DNA of 64,000 nt, from positions 682,001-746,000 of the forward strand of contig NZ_RAPO01000002.1 of assembly GCF_003610195.1 (NCBI RefSeq). Reading direction: 5' to 3'. The DNA is from Halopiger aswanensis (GTDB lineage Archaea > Halobacteriota > Halobacteria > Halobacteriales > Natrialbaceae). The notes beneath the pieces were generated by a model. That model made no database searches. It worked only from the letters and a program-made list of their open reading frames with translations, and was not told the origin of the DNA. This document shows positions 45,480-54,145 of this stretch, piece after piece. Each line of letters begins with the position of its first letter. Within the stretch, counting starts at the first letter, position 1. The translations under genes and the position numbers were made by a program.

Positions 45480-45682
45480 ACCCTCCGCTACGGAAGACCC
45501 GACTAAAACTCTTTATTACGGGATCCGTCCTTCAGGAGGCGACGAATCTCTCCGCACCGATCACGTTCGGCTCACGCCGGTCCGCAGTCGCTCGGTACGG
45601 CGCATTGCATCGTTCCGAAGGCGGCGGAAATCCCCGGTTGCGCGATTGTGGCCCGTAACTCGGTCGAATCGACCATAAAACG

Positions 45683-45690
45683 TTTTCTTA
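45683..45690 (+). promoter_or_regulatory. TATA-like box of the geranylgeranyl reductase gene
   Basis: TTTCTTAC is centred about 27 bases before the ATG at 45713 and marks a leaderless transcript. A second AT-rich string (CATAAAAC) sits just upstream. Confidence 0.45.
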
Positions 45691-45712
45691 CCCCAGTGTC
45701 CACACTGTTGGT

Positions 45713-47137
45713 ATGAGTACGCAGGACCAGTCGGGGGACGCTCCGACGACCGGGAGCGGAACCGGAACCCGCGAGGCGGACGTCGTCGTCGTCGGTGCCG
45801 GGACTGCAGGGTGTTACGCCGCCGCGACTATCGCGCGCGAAGGGTACGAGGTCGTCGTCCTCGAGCGCAAGTCCGAGGACGAGGCGGGCCACATCGCCTG
45901 CGGGGACGCGCTGAAGGGTGCCAGCGCCTTCCCGGACTCGATCCCGAAGTCACAGATCGAACCCGCGTTCACGAACACCGACGTCGACCACGGCCGCTTC
46001 GAGATCCCCCAGGAGGACACCGTCCTCGAGATTCCCGTGCCGGGGGAACTGGCGGTCATCGACCGCTGGGAGTACGGCAAACGCATCATCGAGGGTGCCG
46101 ACGAGGCCGGCGCGGAGATCCACTACGACACCGTCGTGAAGAACGTCGTCCAGGCCGACGACGAGAAGGGGACCGTCACGGGCGTCGAAGCGATCCGTAA
46201 GGGCGATCCCAAAACGTACGAAGCGGACGTCGTCATCGACGCCGCCGGCTCGCTGTCCGTCCTGCAGGACTACGTCGACTTCTCGAACTCCACCTTCGAC
46301 ACGAACGTCGACTACTCCCATTTCTGTTCGGCCTACCGCGAGATCGTCACCGTCGACGAGCCCGTGCCGTGGGACGACGCGCTGGTGTTCAAGCCGACCG
46401 AGCGCGCCGCCGGCTACCTCTGGTACTTCCCGCGCACCGACACCGAGATCAACGTCGGGCTGGGCTTCCAGATGACCGAGGAACCGATGAAGCTCGTCGA
46501 CGACCTCAAACGGGACCTCGAGAACCGCCGGGAGTTCCGCAACGCCGAGGTCGACGACAAGCTCGGGGCCGCGCTGCCGACGCGCCGCCCCTACGACTCC
46601 GCTGTCCATCCGGGCTACATGGCCGTCGGCGACGCCGCGGGCCACGTCAACCCCACCACCGGCGGCGGCATCGCCGGCGCCGCCTACGCGGGTAAGTACG
46701 CCGCCGAGGCCGCCATCGAGGGCCTCGAGACCGGCGACGTCAGCGAGACGACCTTCTGGGAGTACAACGAGCGCGTGATGGACCACTTCGGCGCCCGCTA
46801 CGCCGCCTTAGACGTCTACAACATCCTCTCGACGGCCGTCGACGTCGACGACCTGATGGGGCTGCTCGCCGCCATGCCCGGCGAGAAGATGGCCGAAGCG
46901 CTCTACTCGGGTAGTACCAGCATCGGTCCGAAGCTCGCCGCAGAGAGCCTCTACAAGAGCTACGGCCACTGGGGCACCATTCTGAACCTCTTCAAGACCA
47001 AGCGACGGGCCGACGACCTGCTCGAGCTCTACGAGCACTATCCGAATCATCCGGCCGCCCTCGAGCACTGGCAACAGCGCCGCGACGACCTGATGGAGCA
47101 AGTGTACGAGACGACCGGGGCGGACCCGAAGTACTAG
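45713..47137 (+). CDS. Geranylgeranyl reductase family flavoprotein
   Basis: The 474-residue FAD enzyme has the cofactor motif VVVVGAGTAGCYAAATIA near residue 25, EYGKRIIEGADEAGAEI, and the second FAD motif GYMAVGDAAGHVNPTTGGG. Members saturate the isoprenoid chains of archaeal lipids or carotenoid and quinone tails. Membrane-lipid reduction is the best guess, but haloarchaea hold several paralogues. The N-terminal 22 residues are a polar extension. Hairpins and a T-run follow the stop. Confidence 0.9.
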   Translation: MSTQDQSGDAPTTGSGTGTREADVVVVGAGTAGCYAAATIAREGYEVVVLERKSEDEAGHIACGDALKGASAFPDSIPKSQIEPAFTNTDVDHGRFEIPQEDTVLEIPVPGELAVIDRWEYGKRIIEGADEAGAEIHYDTVVKNVVQADDEKGTVTGVEAIRKGDPKTYEADVVIDAAGSLSVLQDYVDFSNSTFDTNVDYSHFCSAYREIVTVDEPVPWDDALVFKPTERAAGYLWYFPRTDTEINVGLGFQMTEEPMKLVDDLKRDLENRREFRNAEVDDKLGAALPTRRPYDSAVHPGYMAVGDAAGHVNPTTGGGIAGAAYAGKYAAEAAIEGLETGDVSETTFWEYNERVMDHFGARYAALDVYNILSTAVDVDDLMGLLAAMPGEKMAEALYSGSTSIGPKLAAESLYKSYGHWGTILNLFKTKRRADDLLELYEHYPNHPAALEHWQQRRDDLMEQVYETTGADPKY

Positions 47138-47156
47138 CAACGAACTTTTTCTCTGC

Positions 47157-47392
47157 GTGGGTCGCTTCGCGACCCCACTCGGAAAAATCTCGAGAGAGCG
47201 AAGCTCTCTCGGACCTCGCGGAATCGAAGATTCCGCTCAGCTACGATGAAAAGCACTCCTCCCTCCGTTCCGGACGCGTAGCGTCCTCCACATCGGTCGT
47301 CGGCCCGCTCACGGCTTCGCCGTTCGCGGTGAAAACGGACAGTCACCTGCCTTCCCCCGAGTCGCGAACTTCTCCCGGTGCTCGAAGTTCGC
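47157..47392. repeat. Array of six short hairpins between convergent genes
   Basis: Six stem-loops lie in 236 bases. The first five have 3-base loops: GGGTCGC-TTC-GCGACCC (47159-47175), CGAGAGAGC-GAA-GCTCTCTCG (47191-47211), GCGGAATC-GAA-GATTCCGC (47218-47236), GGACGC-GTA-GCGTCC (47272-47286) and ACGGC-TTC-GCCGT (47311-47323). The last is GCGAACTTC paired with GAAGTTCGC across 11 bases (47364-47392). A T-run at 47145-47150 precedes the array. It may stop transcription from both sides or form a DNA-protein site. I know no name for it. Confidence 0.6.
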
Positions 47393-47424
47393 TCCCGGCC
47401 AGTGGGGTCTGTGGAACGGCGAAA

Positions 47425-48651
47425 TTACGCTCGAGCGCGGAGTCGCTCGATTCGCTTCTCGGTCGACGGATGGGTACCGAAGAGCGTCCGGCTGACGAAT
47501 CGGCGTGTCCGGTCGAAGAAGCGGTGTTCCTCCCACGGCGGCGGGACGATCGAGAACGCCGCCGTCGAGCGGTGTTCGCGGAGGTCGTTCGAGGGACGGC
47601 GCTCGAGTTCGGCGTCGAGCGTCTCGAGGGCGCCGGCCAGCGCCGCGAGGTCGCCGGTGATCGCGACGGCGCTGCGGTCGGCGACGTACTCGCGGTAGCG
47701 GGTGACGACGGCGACCGACCAGCGGACGATGACGATAACGAGACCGCACGGGAGAGCGATGTACGGATTGCCGTTGTAGCGCTCGATGAGCGCAGCCGCG
47801 GATGCCGCGGGCACCGACAGCGCGGTCAATACCGCCGCGTCTCTGTTCTTGACGTGGGCGAGTTCGTGTGCGAGGACGGCGTCGAGTTCGCGATCGTCCA
47901 CGGCCTCGAGTAGCCCCTCGGAGACGACGATCGTGGAGCTTTCGGGCCGGTAGCCGACGGTGGCAGCGGTCGGCGTCGGCGAAACGCCGAGACGGACCGT
48001 CGGCGCGGGGAGGTCGGCCTGTCTGGCGAGTCGCTCGACGCGGCGCCGAACGGCTGCGCGGCGCTCCTCGAGGTCTCCGTCGGGTCGCTCGAGGACGCGG
48101 GCGGCGTCTTCGACGTCGCGGAGCGGGGCGGTATCTCTGACCCGTTCGGAGTACGCGATCCAGACGACGTGTGCGATGACGACGAGGACGCCGACCGCGG
48201 CAGCGGCGGACAGCGGATCGACGATCGACCGCCACGCGACAGCCTCCGTGAACGCGAATCCGACGAACGTCCCGAGGGCCACACCGACGAACAGAGCGAG
48301 GATTTTCGGCCAGTTCGCGATCGCCACGGCGGACAGCAGCGTCTCGCCGACGGATTCGACCGCATCGGCGACCCCGTCGTGGGCGAGCCGGTCCGAGAGC
48401 GTCCGCTCAGGATAGCACCGTCGGATCACCGTCGCGAGGACGAGCCAGCAGACGAACGCGACGGCGAGCACCAGCGAGCAAACGAACAACAGCGCGAAAA
48501 AGTCCTCGAGCGCCACGAGGACGAACAGCGCGACGAACCCGCCGACGACGAACTCGAGCGCGAGGACCGCGAACTGTGCGCTCCCGACGAGGAGGACGGC
48601 GACCGCCATCCGCAGCCACAGTCCGACCTGGAGCCGCGTCGGACGGATCAC
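47425..48651 (-). CDS. M48 family metalloprotease (HtpX-like)
   Basis: The 408-residue membrane protease has four hydrophobic segments before the zinc site (RMAVAVLLVGSAQFAVLAL is the first). HExxH is in DAVLAHELAHVKNRDA and the third ligand lies in REYVADRSAV. HtpX-type enzymes degrade damaged membrane proteins. It starts with GTG. The gene converges on the geranylgeranyl reductase gene with the hairpin array between them. A second M48 enzyme is encoded at 60311. Confidence 0.9.
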   Translation of the reverse strand: MIRPTRLQVGLWLRMAVAVLLVGSAQFAVLALEFVVGGFVALFVLVALEDFFALLFVCSLVLAVAFVCWLVLATVIRRCYPERTLSDRLAHDGVADAVESVGETLLSAVAIANWPKILALFVGVALGTFVGFAFTEAVAWRSIVDPLSAAAAVGVLVVIAHVVWIAYSERVRDTAPLRDVEDAARVLERPDGDLEERRAAVRRRVERLARQADLPAPTVRLGVSPTPTAATVGYRPESSTIVVSEGLLEAVDDRELDAVLAHELAHVKNRDAAVLTALSVPAASAAALIERYNGNPYIALPCGLVIVIVRWSVAVVTRYREYVADRSAVAITGDLAALAGALETLDAELERRPSNDLREHRSTAAFSIVPPPWEEHRFFDRTRRFVSRTLFGTHPSTEKRIERLRARA

Positions 48652-48780
48652 GGAACGACCACCTCGAGCGCGGCCGCGCGTGCTCCCGATCGAGAGCCGT
48701 CGGCGGGGTTAGTAGAACGCACCGTCAACTGTGCGTACCGGTAGGATTCCCAAGAAGATTCCGAGTCGGTTCGCGTTCCG

Positions 48781-50061
48781 TTACCGGTCGCGACCGAGCC
48801 GCTCGATCGCGCCCGCGAGCGTGTCGACGCCGTATCGAATACTGTCCTCGTCCACGTCGAACGTCGCGGTGTGGTGACCGCCGGGGTGGTCGGTTCCGAC
48901 GCCGACGTAGCAGGCCTTCCCGCCGTTGTCCTGCACCGCCTGCATCAGATAGGTCGCATCCTCGCTGCCGCCGAGTTCGTCGCGCTCGAGGACGCTGTCG
49001 ACGCCCTCTACGGTCCCGGCGACGTCTTCGACGATCGAGACCAGTTCCTGGTCGCTGGTCGCGCTCGGCGCCTCGGCGCCGATCTCGATCTCGACTTCGC
49101 AGTCGTGCATCTCGGCGGCGGACCGGAGGACGCGCCGGCTCTTCTGGGTCATGTACTCCATCAGGTCGGTCGTCTCGCCCCGTACCTCGACGACCGTCCG
49201 GGCCGACTCGGGGATGACGTTCGAGGCGCTGCCGCCCTCGACGACGCCGGCGTTGACCCGCGTCGCCCCGTCGTTGTGCCGCGGAATGGCGTAGAGGTTC
49301 TGCACGGCCGTCGCCAGCGCCTGGACGGCGTTGCGCCCCTGCTCGGGGTGGCCGCCCGCGTGGGCCGGCTCGCCGGAGAACTCGGCCTCGAGGTGCCGAA
49401 CCGCGAGGAAGCCGTCGATACCGGCGACGATCTCGCCGGTGGGGTGATCGAGGCCGATGTGGAGGGCGAGCAGGGAGTCGACGTCCTCGACGTGCTCGCT
49501 TTCGGCCATCGACTTCGCGCCGCCGATGACCTCCTCGGCGGGCTGGAAGAACACCTTCAGCGTGCCCGAAAAGTCGTCGCTGTTCGCGATCCGCTCGAGT
49601 ACCCCCACGCCGATCGTCGCGTGGGCGTCGTGGCCGCAGGCGTGCATCGCCCCCTCGTGCTCCGAGCGGAAGCCCTCCGCGGCCGGGACGTGCTCGGGGT
49701 CGTCGGACTCCGCCCGCGGGAGCCCGTCGATGTCGACCCGCAAGCCGACGGTCGGCCCCTCGCCGCGCTCTAAGACGGCGACGGCGCCGGTGTAGCCGCC
49801 CTCGAGTCGCTCGAGAGTTGCCTCGTCGACGTCGGTCTCGAGGGCCCGCTGGTAGGCGTGGGTGAGTTCGGCGTCGTCCGGGACGGCCAGTCGCTGGTCG
49901 GTCGCGATGGCGTCGGGCCCGACGTGGAGTTCGGTGAGGTCGTCGCCCAGGCGGGTCTGGAGTTCCTCGACGATCCGTGCGGTGGTGTAGAACTCGCGCC
50001 AGGCCGGTTCCGGTCTGCGGTGCAGGTCGCGACGCAGCGAGACGAGATCGTCCGCGGTCAT
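48781..50061 (-). CDS. M20 family amidohydrolase
   Basis: The 426-residue enzyme has the M20/aminoacylase motifs HRRPEPAWREF, HACGHDAHATIGVG (metal ligands), VFFQPAEEVIGGAKSM and GHHTATFDVDEDS, and a dimerisation domain between EFSGEPAHAGGHPEQGRNAV and the third part. It cleaves an N-acyl amino acid or a similar amide. No peptide export signal is visible. The ATG at 50061 is clear. Confidence 0.9.
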   Translation of the reverse strand: MTADDLVSLRRDLHRRPEPAWREFYTTARIVEELQTRLGDDLTELHVGPDAIATDQRLAVPDDAELTHAYQRALETDVDEATLERLEGGYTGAVAVLERGEGPTVGLRVDIDGLPRAESDDPEHVPAAEGFRSEHEGAMHACGHDAHATIGVGVLERIANSDDFSGTLKVFFQPAEEVIGGAKSMAESEHVEDVDSLLALHIGLDHPTGEIVAGIDGFLAVRHLEAEFSGEPAHAGGHPEQGRNAVQALATAVQNLYAIPRHNDGATRVNAGVVEGGSASNVIPESARTVVEVRGETTDLMEYMTQKSRRVLRSAAEMHDCEVEIEIGAEAPSATSDQELVSIVEDVAGTVEGVDSVLERDELGGSEDATYLMQAVQDNGGKACYVGVGTDHPGGHHTATFDVDEDSIRYGVDTLAGAIERLGRDR

Positions 50062-50165
50062 ACCTCGACCTCGTCGGGAAGCGTAAAAAGTACTCCACCT
50101 TCCGACGGCGTCCGCAGCCGTCCGTTCGGCCAGTGCGGTCGATTCTCGTTCGATCGGGCGACCGG

Positions 50166-50726
50166 CTAGCCGCCTCGAGCGACGGCCAGGGCGAGCCCCT
50201 CGAGTGCGTCGGCGATGGTCGCGATCCGATTGCGCAGTTCCTCGCCCTCGAGTCCGTGGCGGCGCGCGAGGTACTGCGGATCGTTGTAGGTCACGTAGAC
50301 GTCGCCGTCGGCTTCCCAGACGAGCAGTTTCTGCGGGAGGTCGATCGCGATCGAACGCTGCGCCTGCATCAACGGCGTCCCGACGGCGGGGTTGCCAAAC
50401 AGGAAGAGCGTCGTCGGCGGTAGCGATTCGTCGACCGACGCGGCGTTCGCCGCGTGATCGACGGTCGTTACGAGCGTCAGGTCGCGCTCTTCGAGTGCCG
50501 GTTCGACCCGGGCGACGGTCGTCTCGAAATCGTCATTACTCTCGCGTGTTACCAGTCCGGCCTCGTCGCGGTCGGTTGGACAGTCCGAATCGCCCTTCCT
50601 CGTTCCTGTCGCTGACTCGTCGCCCGCGACGGCCGCCGTCGAACCGACGGTGCCGAGTGCCGTTCCCGCGCCGAGCAACTGGACGAACCGTCGCCGCGCA
50701 GCGGTCGCAGGTCGATCGTTCGTCAT
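50166..50726 (-). CDS. DUF302 domain protein with Tat-like signal
   Basis: The 186-residue protein has a twin-Arg signal (ATAARRRFVQLLGAGTALG) and a DUF302 domain (VTRESNDDFETTVARVEPAL; LFGNPAVGTPLMQAQRSIAIDLPQKLLVWE). No lipobox Cys follows the signal, so it may be secreted or cleaved. The domain has no established function. It stands alone. Confidence 0.85.
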   Translation of the reverse strand: MTNDRPATAARRRFVQLLGAGTALGTVGSTAAVAGDESATGTRKGDSDCPTDRDEAGLVTRESNDDFETTVARVEPALEERDLTLVTTVDHAANAASVDESLPPTTLFLFGNPAVGTPLMQAQRSIAIDLPQKLLVWEADGDVYVTYNDPQYLARRHGLEGEELRNRIATIADALEGLALAVARGG

Positions 50727-50872
50727 GGGTGACGACCGGCGAGACGCCGACCCCGACCGTAGTTATGCGGCTGATTTGACACGCTAACGGACCGTTGGCC
50801 GCTGAAACGATGAACAGAGCAATTAGCGCGGCAGAATCGGGATCGAGACCGAACGACGCCGAGAGACTGTGG

Positions 50873-51208
50873 TTAGTTCGTTCGTCCCGTCCCGCGGAGC
50901 TGTTCGACCTCGGCCTCGACGTGGATCGAGTCAGGGAACTCCCGCGCGGCGACCTCGCGGGCGAACTGGTCGTGGCCGTGGATTTCGAGTTCGCGGGTGA
51001 AGACGGTGTAGTCCCACGACGAGAATCGGCGGTCGTCGTCCGCGTGGAGTCGGCACCGCTGGGGGACCGAAATCTTCTCCGGCGGATTGGAGTGGGGCCC
51101 CTTTAGTGCGGCGCCCTTCCGTTCGGCGGTGGACTTGATGTCGTCGACGATGCCCTCGAGCGCGGCGCGATCGCCGCTCTGGAGCGTGAGCCGGGTGACG
51201 AAGGTCAT
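50873..51208 (-). CDS. uS10-like ribosomal protein paralogue
   Basis: The 111-residue protein shows the uS10/mL48 fold pattern (MTFVTRLTLQSGDRAALEGI; IKSTAERKGAALKGPHSNPP; FTRELEIHGHDQF). True S10 lies in the large ribosomal operon with EF-1 alpha, which is not here, so this should be a second copy with another role. The ATG at 51208 has a TATA-like GCTTTTACG 28 bases upstream. Confidence 0.8.
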   Translation of the reverse strand: MTFVTRLTLQSGDRAALEGIVDDIKSTAERKGAALKGPHSNPPEKISVPQRCRLHADDDRRFSSWDYTVFTRELEIHGHDQFAREVAAREFPDSIHVEAEVEQLRGTGRTN

Positions 51209-51390
51209 GGATACGACATCGTCAACGGCCGGGGCGTAAAAGCCTGCTGAGATCGGGTGGAACGGTCGGTGCGTGCCGATTCGACGGTTCGCTGACGAAA
51301 CCCCGCGTCCGACAAAACCGCGAACCCGGACAGTGTCCGTTGGACGAACAGTCCGATATTCTCTTAACGTCGTACGTATTAGTCCAGTTA

Positions 51391-51822
51391 ATGGCAGTCG
51401 AAGCTACGAGCGCAGGCGCGATCCTCTTCCGCGACACGCGGGGCCGGCGCGAGTATCTTCTACTCAAGAGCCGCCCGGGCGACTGGGAGTTTCCGAAGGG
51501 CGGTGTCGAAGGAGATGAAGAGCTACAACAGACGGCGATCCGCGAAGTAAAGGAAGAGGCAGGTATCGAAGAGTTCCGGCTCCTCGACGGTTTCCGCGAG
51601 GACTACGACTACGTGTTCGAGGCGAACGGCAAGACGATCCACAAGACCGTTCACCTCTTTATCGCGAAGTCGTTCGAGGCCAGCGCGGAACTCTCAAACG
51701 AACATCGCGACCTCCAGTGGCGCGATTACGAACAGGCTGTAAACACCGTTACCCAGGACGGTCCGCGCGAGATTCTCGAGCAGGCCCACGAGTTCCTCGA
51801 CGAACGCGAGGAAGAGGTGTAG
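51391..51822 (+). CDS. Nudix hydrolase
   Basis: The 143-residue protein contains the Nudix box GGVEGDEELQQTAIREVKEE, near residues 34-56 in full with AGI. Upstream LLLKSRPGDWEFPKG fits a bis(5'-nucleosyl)-tetraphosphatase-like member. It hydrolyses nucleoside diphosphates linked to another group. The start at 51391 (MAVEATSAG) is used; a longer frame without protein character exists. A TATA-like CTCTTAACG lies about 30 bases upstream. Confidence 0.9.
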   Translation: MAVEATSAGAILFRDTRGRREYLLLKSRPGDWEFPKGGVEGDEELQQTAIREVKEEAGIEEFRLLDGFREDYDYVFEANGKTIHKTVHLFIAKSFEASAELSNEHRDLQWRDYEQAVNTVTQDGPREILEQAHEFLDEREEEV

Positions 51823-51876
51823 CCGGGCGGCGACGATCGCCGCTTCGCGCCGACGGGACGTCGCTTGCTGAACCCG

Positions 51877-52312
51877 CTATCGTTGTTCGACGACGATGGT
51901 GTCCGCAACGAAGTCACCGACGCGTTGGTTCTCGTCGGTGAGCAGAATCATCGCTATCGCGACCAGGTTGAACGTCGGTAGCGAGTCGATGACCCACAGT
52001 ATATTCCGGATTCCGGAGGATCGACGCGCCGATCGTACAGTTCGATCCGTCCGATTTGACCACGACCAGGCCCAGCAGATACTTTCCGGGGGTGTAGCCG
52101 TACAGCCCCTCGAGCAGGAAGGCGTAGACGATCGTCACCGCGAACCCGACGAGTAGTGCCAGCGCGCCGATGACATCGCCAAGGAGCGTTCCGAAGCCGA
52201 CGAATACGCCCCAGATGAGTCCGACGAGTAGGCTATCGACGAGGAACGCGAGTATGCGCTGGCCGATCACATCGCCGTTCGTTCCCAACCGTGGTGCGGG
52301 ATATTTCTCCAT
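51877..52312 (-). pseudogene. RDD family membrane protein, frameshifted by a 7-bp tandem duplication
   Basis: The N-terminal part (VIGQRILAFLVDSLLVGLIW, then LLEGLYGYTPGKYLLGLVVV) is a clear RDD protein with two or three helices. After SILRN the reading frame shifts into junk. In the strand sense CCGGAAT occurs twice in tandem here (complement at 52003-52016). Removing one copy restores an open frame through ILWVIDSLPTFNLVAIAMIL and VGDFVADTIVVEQR to a stop at 51877-51879. So the gene is intact except for one extra 7-bp unit. It could be a fixed mutation, a switchable state or an assembly error. Confidence 0.8.
52003..52016 (-). repeat. 7-bp tandem duplication inside the RDD gene
   Basis: ATTCCGG at 52003-52009 is followed at once by an identical copy at 52010-52016. 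The added seven bases shift the reading frame by one. Confidence 0.9.
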
Positions 52313-52459
52313 GCTCAACGCACTTTTATCGCGCTGAATATATGTTGATATTCCGACCGACCTGTGGTATTACTTACCGGTCCCGTCGCGATGATCCGCT
52401 AACCACCACGAGAGTCGACCGAGTAGCCTTTCGTCCCCCGGTTCCAAGGACGGAAAGAC

Positions 52460-53548
52460 GTGGCCGACGACACAGTCGATTCCGAGTTTGCCTTCGAACT
52501 CCGAACCTGTCGGTGGGCCGAGCGGGCGTGGCCCCCCGGTGGCAACGCCGGCGATAGCGACGGGCCCGCGACGATCGTCGCCCGGCAACTCGGCACCAAG
52601 CGCCGCCGCTGGGATACCATCGTTTTCGAGTGCGATCCCGGGGCCCTCCGACAGCGGGCGAAGTTCGGCGCGAAACGACTCGACGGCGACCTCCTCCATA
52701 TCGTCCGGAACGCGCCCGCCGAGTGGACCTACTACCGCGACGCCCTCCCGCATCCCGGCTACCCGTGGCGCTACGTCCGCGAGGCGATCCACCGGGCAGA
52801 CGACCGCGGGATCCTCGAGACCCGAAAGAACGGCAACCGGATCGAGATCCGGCGCAAGTGGCCCTACCCCGAGTGGGTCGAGCGCATCGTCGCGATCGAG
52901 AACAAGCCCGACCTGGACGCCAGCGCTGCGCGGACGCTGGGCCCGCAACTCGAGTACGACGTCGCAATGAGTCTCGCTGACGAGGTCTGGGTCGCGACCC
53001 AGCAGACGGGCGAACGCGTCGAACCGGTACTCCTCGAGGGCCTCCCCGTCGAAGCGGGCGTGTTGGCACTCGAGCCCGAGGCCCTCGAGGCGGAAGTCGC
53101 GTGGTACCCGCGCAGTCTCGCGGTCGAGGAGCCGGGAACGCGCATCCTCGAGCGACCGGACGACGGCGACCGCGGGGGATCGGCGGCGCGGTTCGAGTAC
53201 GTCGATCCCGAAGAAAAAGCGACGACGCGACGACTCATCGCCGAGCGGGCCTACGAGCGGGGGTGGCGTTCGTTCGCCGACACGATGCGGCCGGACTGTC
53301 GGCACTTCGAACTGCGCGCTGCGGGGCCGCAGGACGGCTCACAGCTGGTTCCCTACTGTACCGGAAAAGGGGACTGTCAGACCGCCGCCGAGTGCGCCGG
53401 TTCGTGTCCCGACTTTCAGCCGGAGCCACCCGTCTGGCGAACCAAGGGGTGGCCGATCGAGGGCGGGCCCGGAAAACGGCTCAAGCGGTTGCTCGCGGAC
53501 CGGCGCCGCCGCCGGCGACCGGGACTGGACGGCGGCGCGACGGAGTAG
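52460..53548 (+). CDS. DUF5787 family protein
   Basis: The 362-residue haloarchaeal protein begins with GTG and the text FAFELRTCRWAERAWPPGG. It matches what I know as DUF5787. The central part (DTIVFECDPGALRQRAKF; YRDALPHPGYPWRYVREAIH; IVAIENKPDLDASA) suggests a nuclease-like or DNA-handling fold, but that is uncertain. Near the C-terminus a Cys-rich stretch (PDCRHFEL, CTGKGDCQTAAECAGSCPDF) may bind zinc or an iron-sulfur cluster. Confidence 0.8.
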   Translation: MADDTVDSEFAFELRTCRWAERAWPPGGNAGDSDGPATIVARQLGTKRRRWDTIVFECDPGALRQRAKFGAKRLDGDLLHIVRNAPAEWTYYRDALPHPGYPWRYVREAIHRADDRGILETRKNGNRIEIRRKWPYPEWVERIVAIENKPDLDASAARTLGPQLEYDVAMSLADEVWVATQQTGERVEPVLLEGLPVEAGVLALEPEALEAEVAWYPRSLAVEEPGTRILERPDDGDRGGSAARFEYVDPEEKATTRRLIAERAYERGWRSFADTMRPDCRHFELRAAGPQDGSQLVPYCTGKGDCQTAAECAGSCPDFQPEPPVWRTKGWPIEGGPGKRLKRLLADRRRRRRPGLDGGATE

Positions 53549-53625
53549 CCGGCGAGCCGAGCGACGGTGCCCTCGAGCGCGCTGCACGGCGCCGACTACT
53601 AACTGCTGGCGGTGGAAGGGACCGT

Positions 53626-54084
53626 ATGAGCACGGACACGGATACGGAGTACATCAGGGAGGCGATCGAGCTGGCGCGCGAGGCCGTCGCCGACGGGAAC
53701 ACCCCGTACGGATCGCTGCTCGTCGTCGACGATACCGTCGTCAAGCGCTCGAGGAACACCACGGTAACTGAGAACGACGTCACTGCCCACCCCGAGCTCA
53801 AGCTCGCGCGGTGGGCGGCTCGCGAACTCGACGCCGCCGACCGCGAGGACTGCACGATGTACACCAGCACCGAACCGTGCGAGATGTGCGCGACTGCGAT
53901 CTACTACGCCGGGCTGGATCGGGTCGTCTACAGCGTCTCCGGGGAGTCGGTGGCGAACGTGCGGGGAAAGGCGAAAAGCGGCATCTCCTTCGAGGAGGTG
54001 ATCGACCGCAAGGGCGGCTCGACGGACGTCGACGGACCGATCCTCGAGACCGAGGGGAAACGTGTCCACGAGGAGTTCTACTGA
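53626..54084 (+). CDS. Nucleoside deaminase (CDA superfamily)
   Basis: The 152-residue zinc deaminase has the ligand motifs H-P-E in TAHPELKLARWAA and PCxxC in STEPCEMCATAIYYAG. The first residue pair is HPE rather than the usual HAE, but the Glu proton donor is in place. It resembles guanine/cytosine deaminases and the tRNA-type branch. A single-gene unit; the substrate base is not known. Confidence 0.88.
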   Translation: MSTDTDTEYIREAIELAREAVADGNTPYGSLLVVDDTVVKRSRNTTVTENDVTAHPELKLARWAARELDAADREDCTMYTSTEPCEMCATAIYYAGLDRVVYSVSGESVANVRGKAKSGISFEEVIDRKGGSTDVDGPILETEGKRVHEEFY

Positions 54085-54145
54085 GCGAGGCGCCGCCCGA
54101 TGAACCGCCGGCGTTCGCGCTGGCGCGGCCGCTAGCGTGCTCCCG

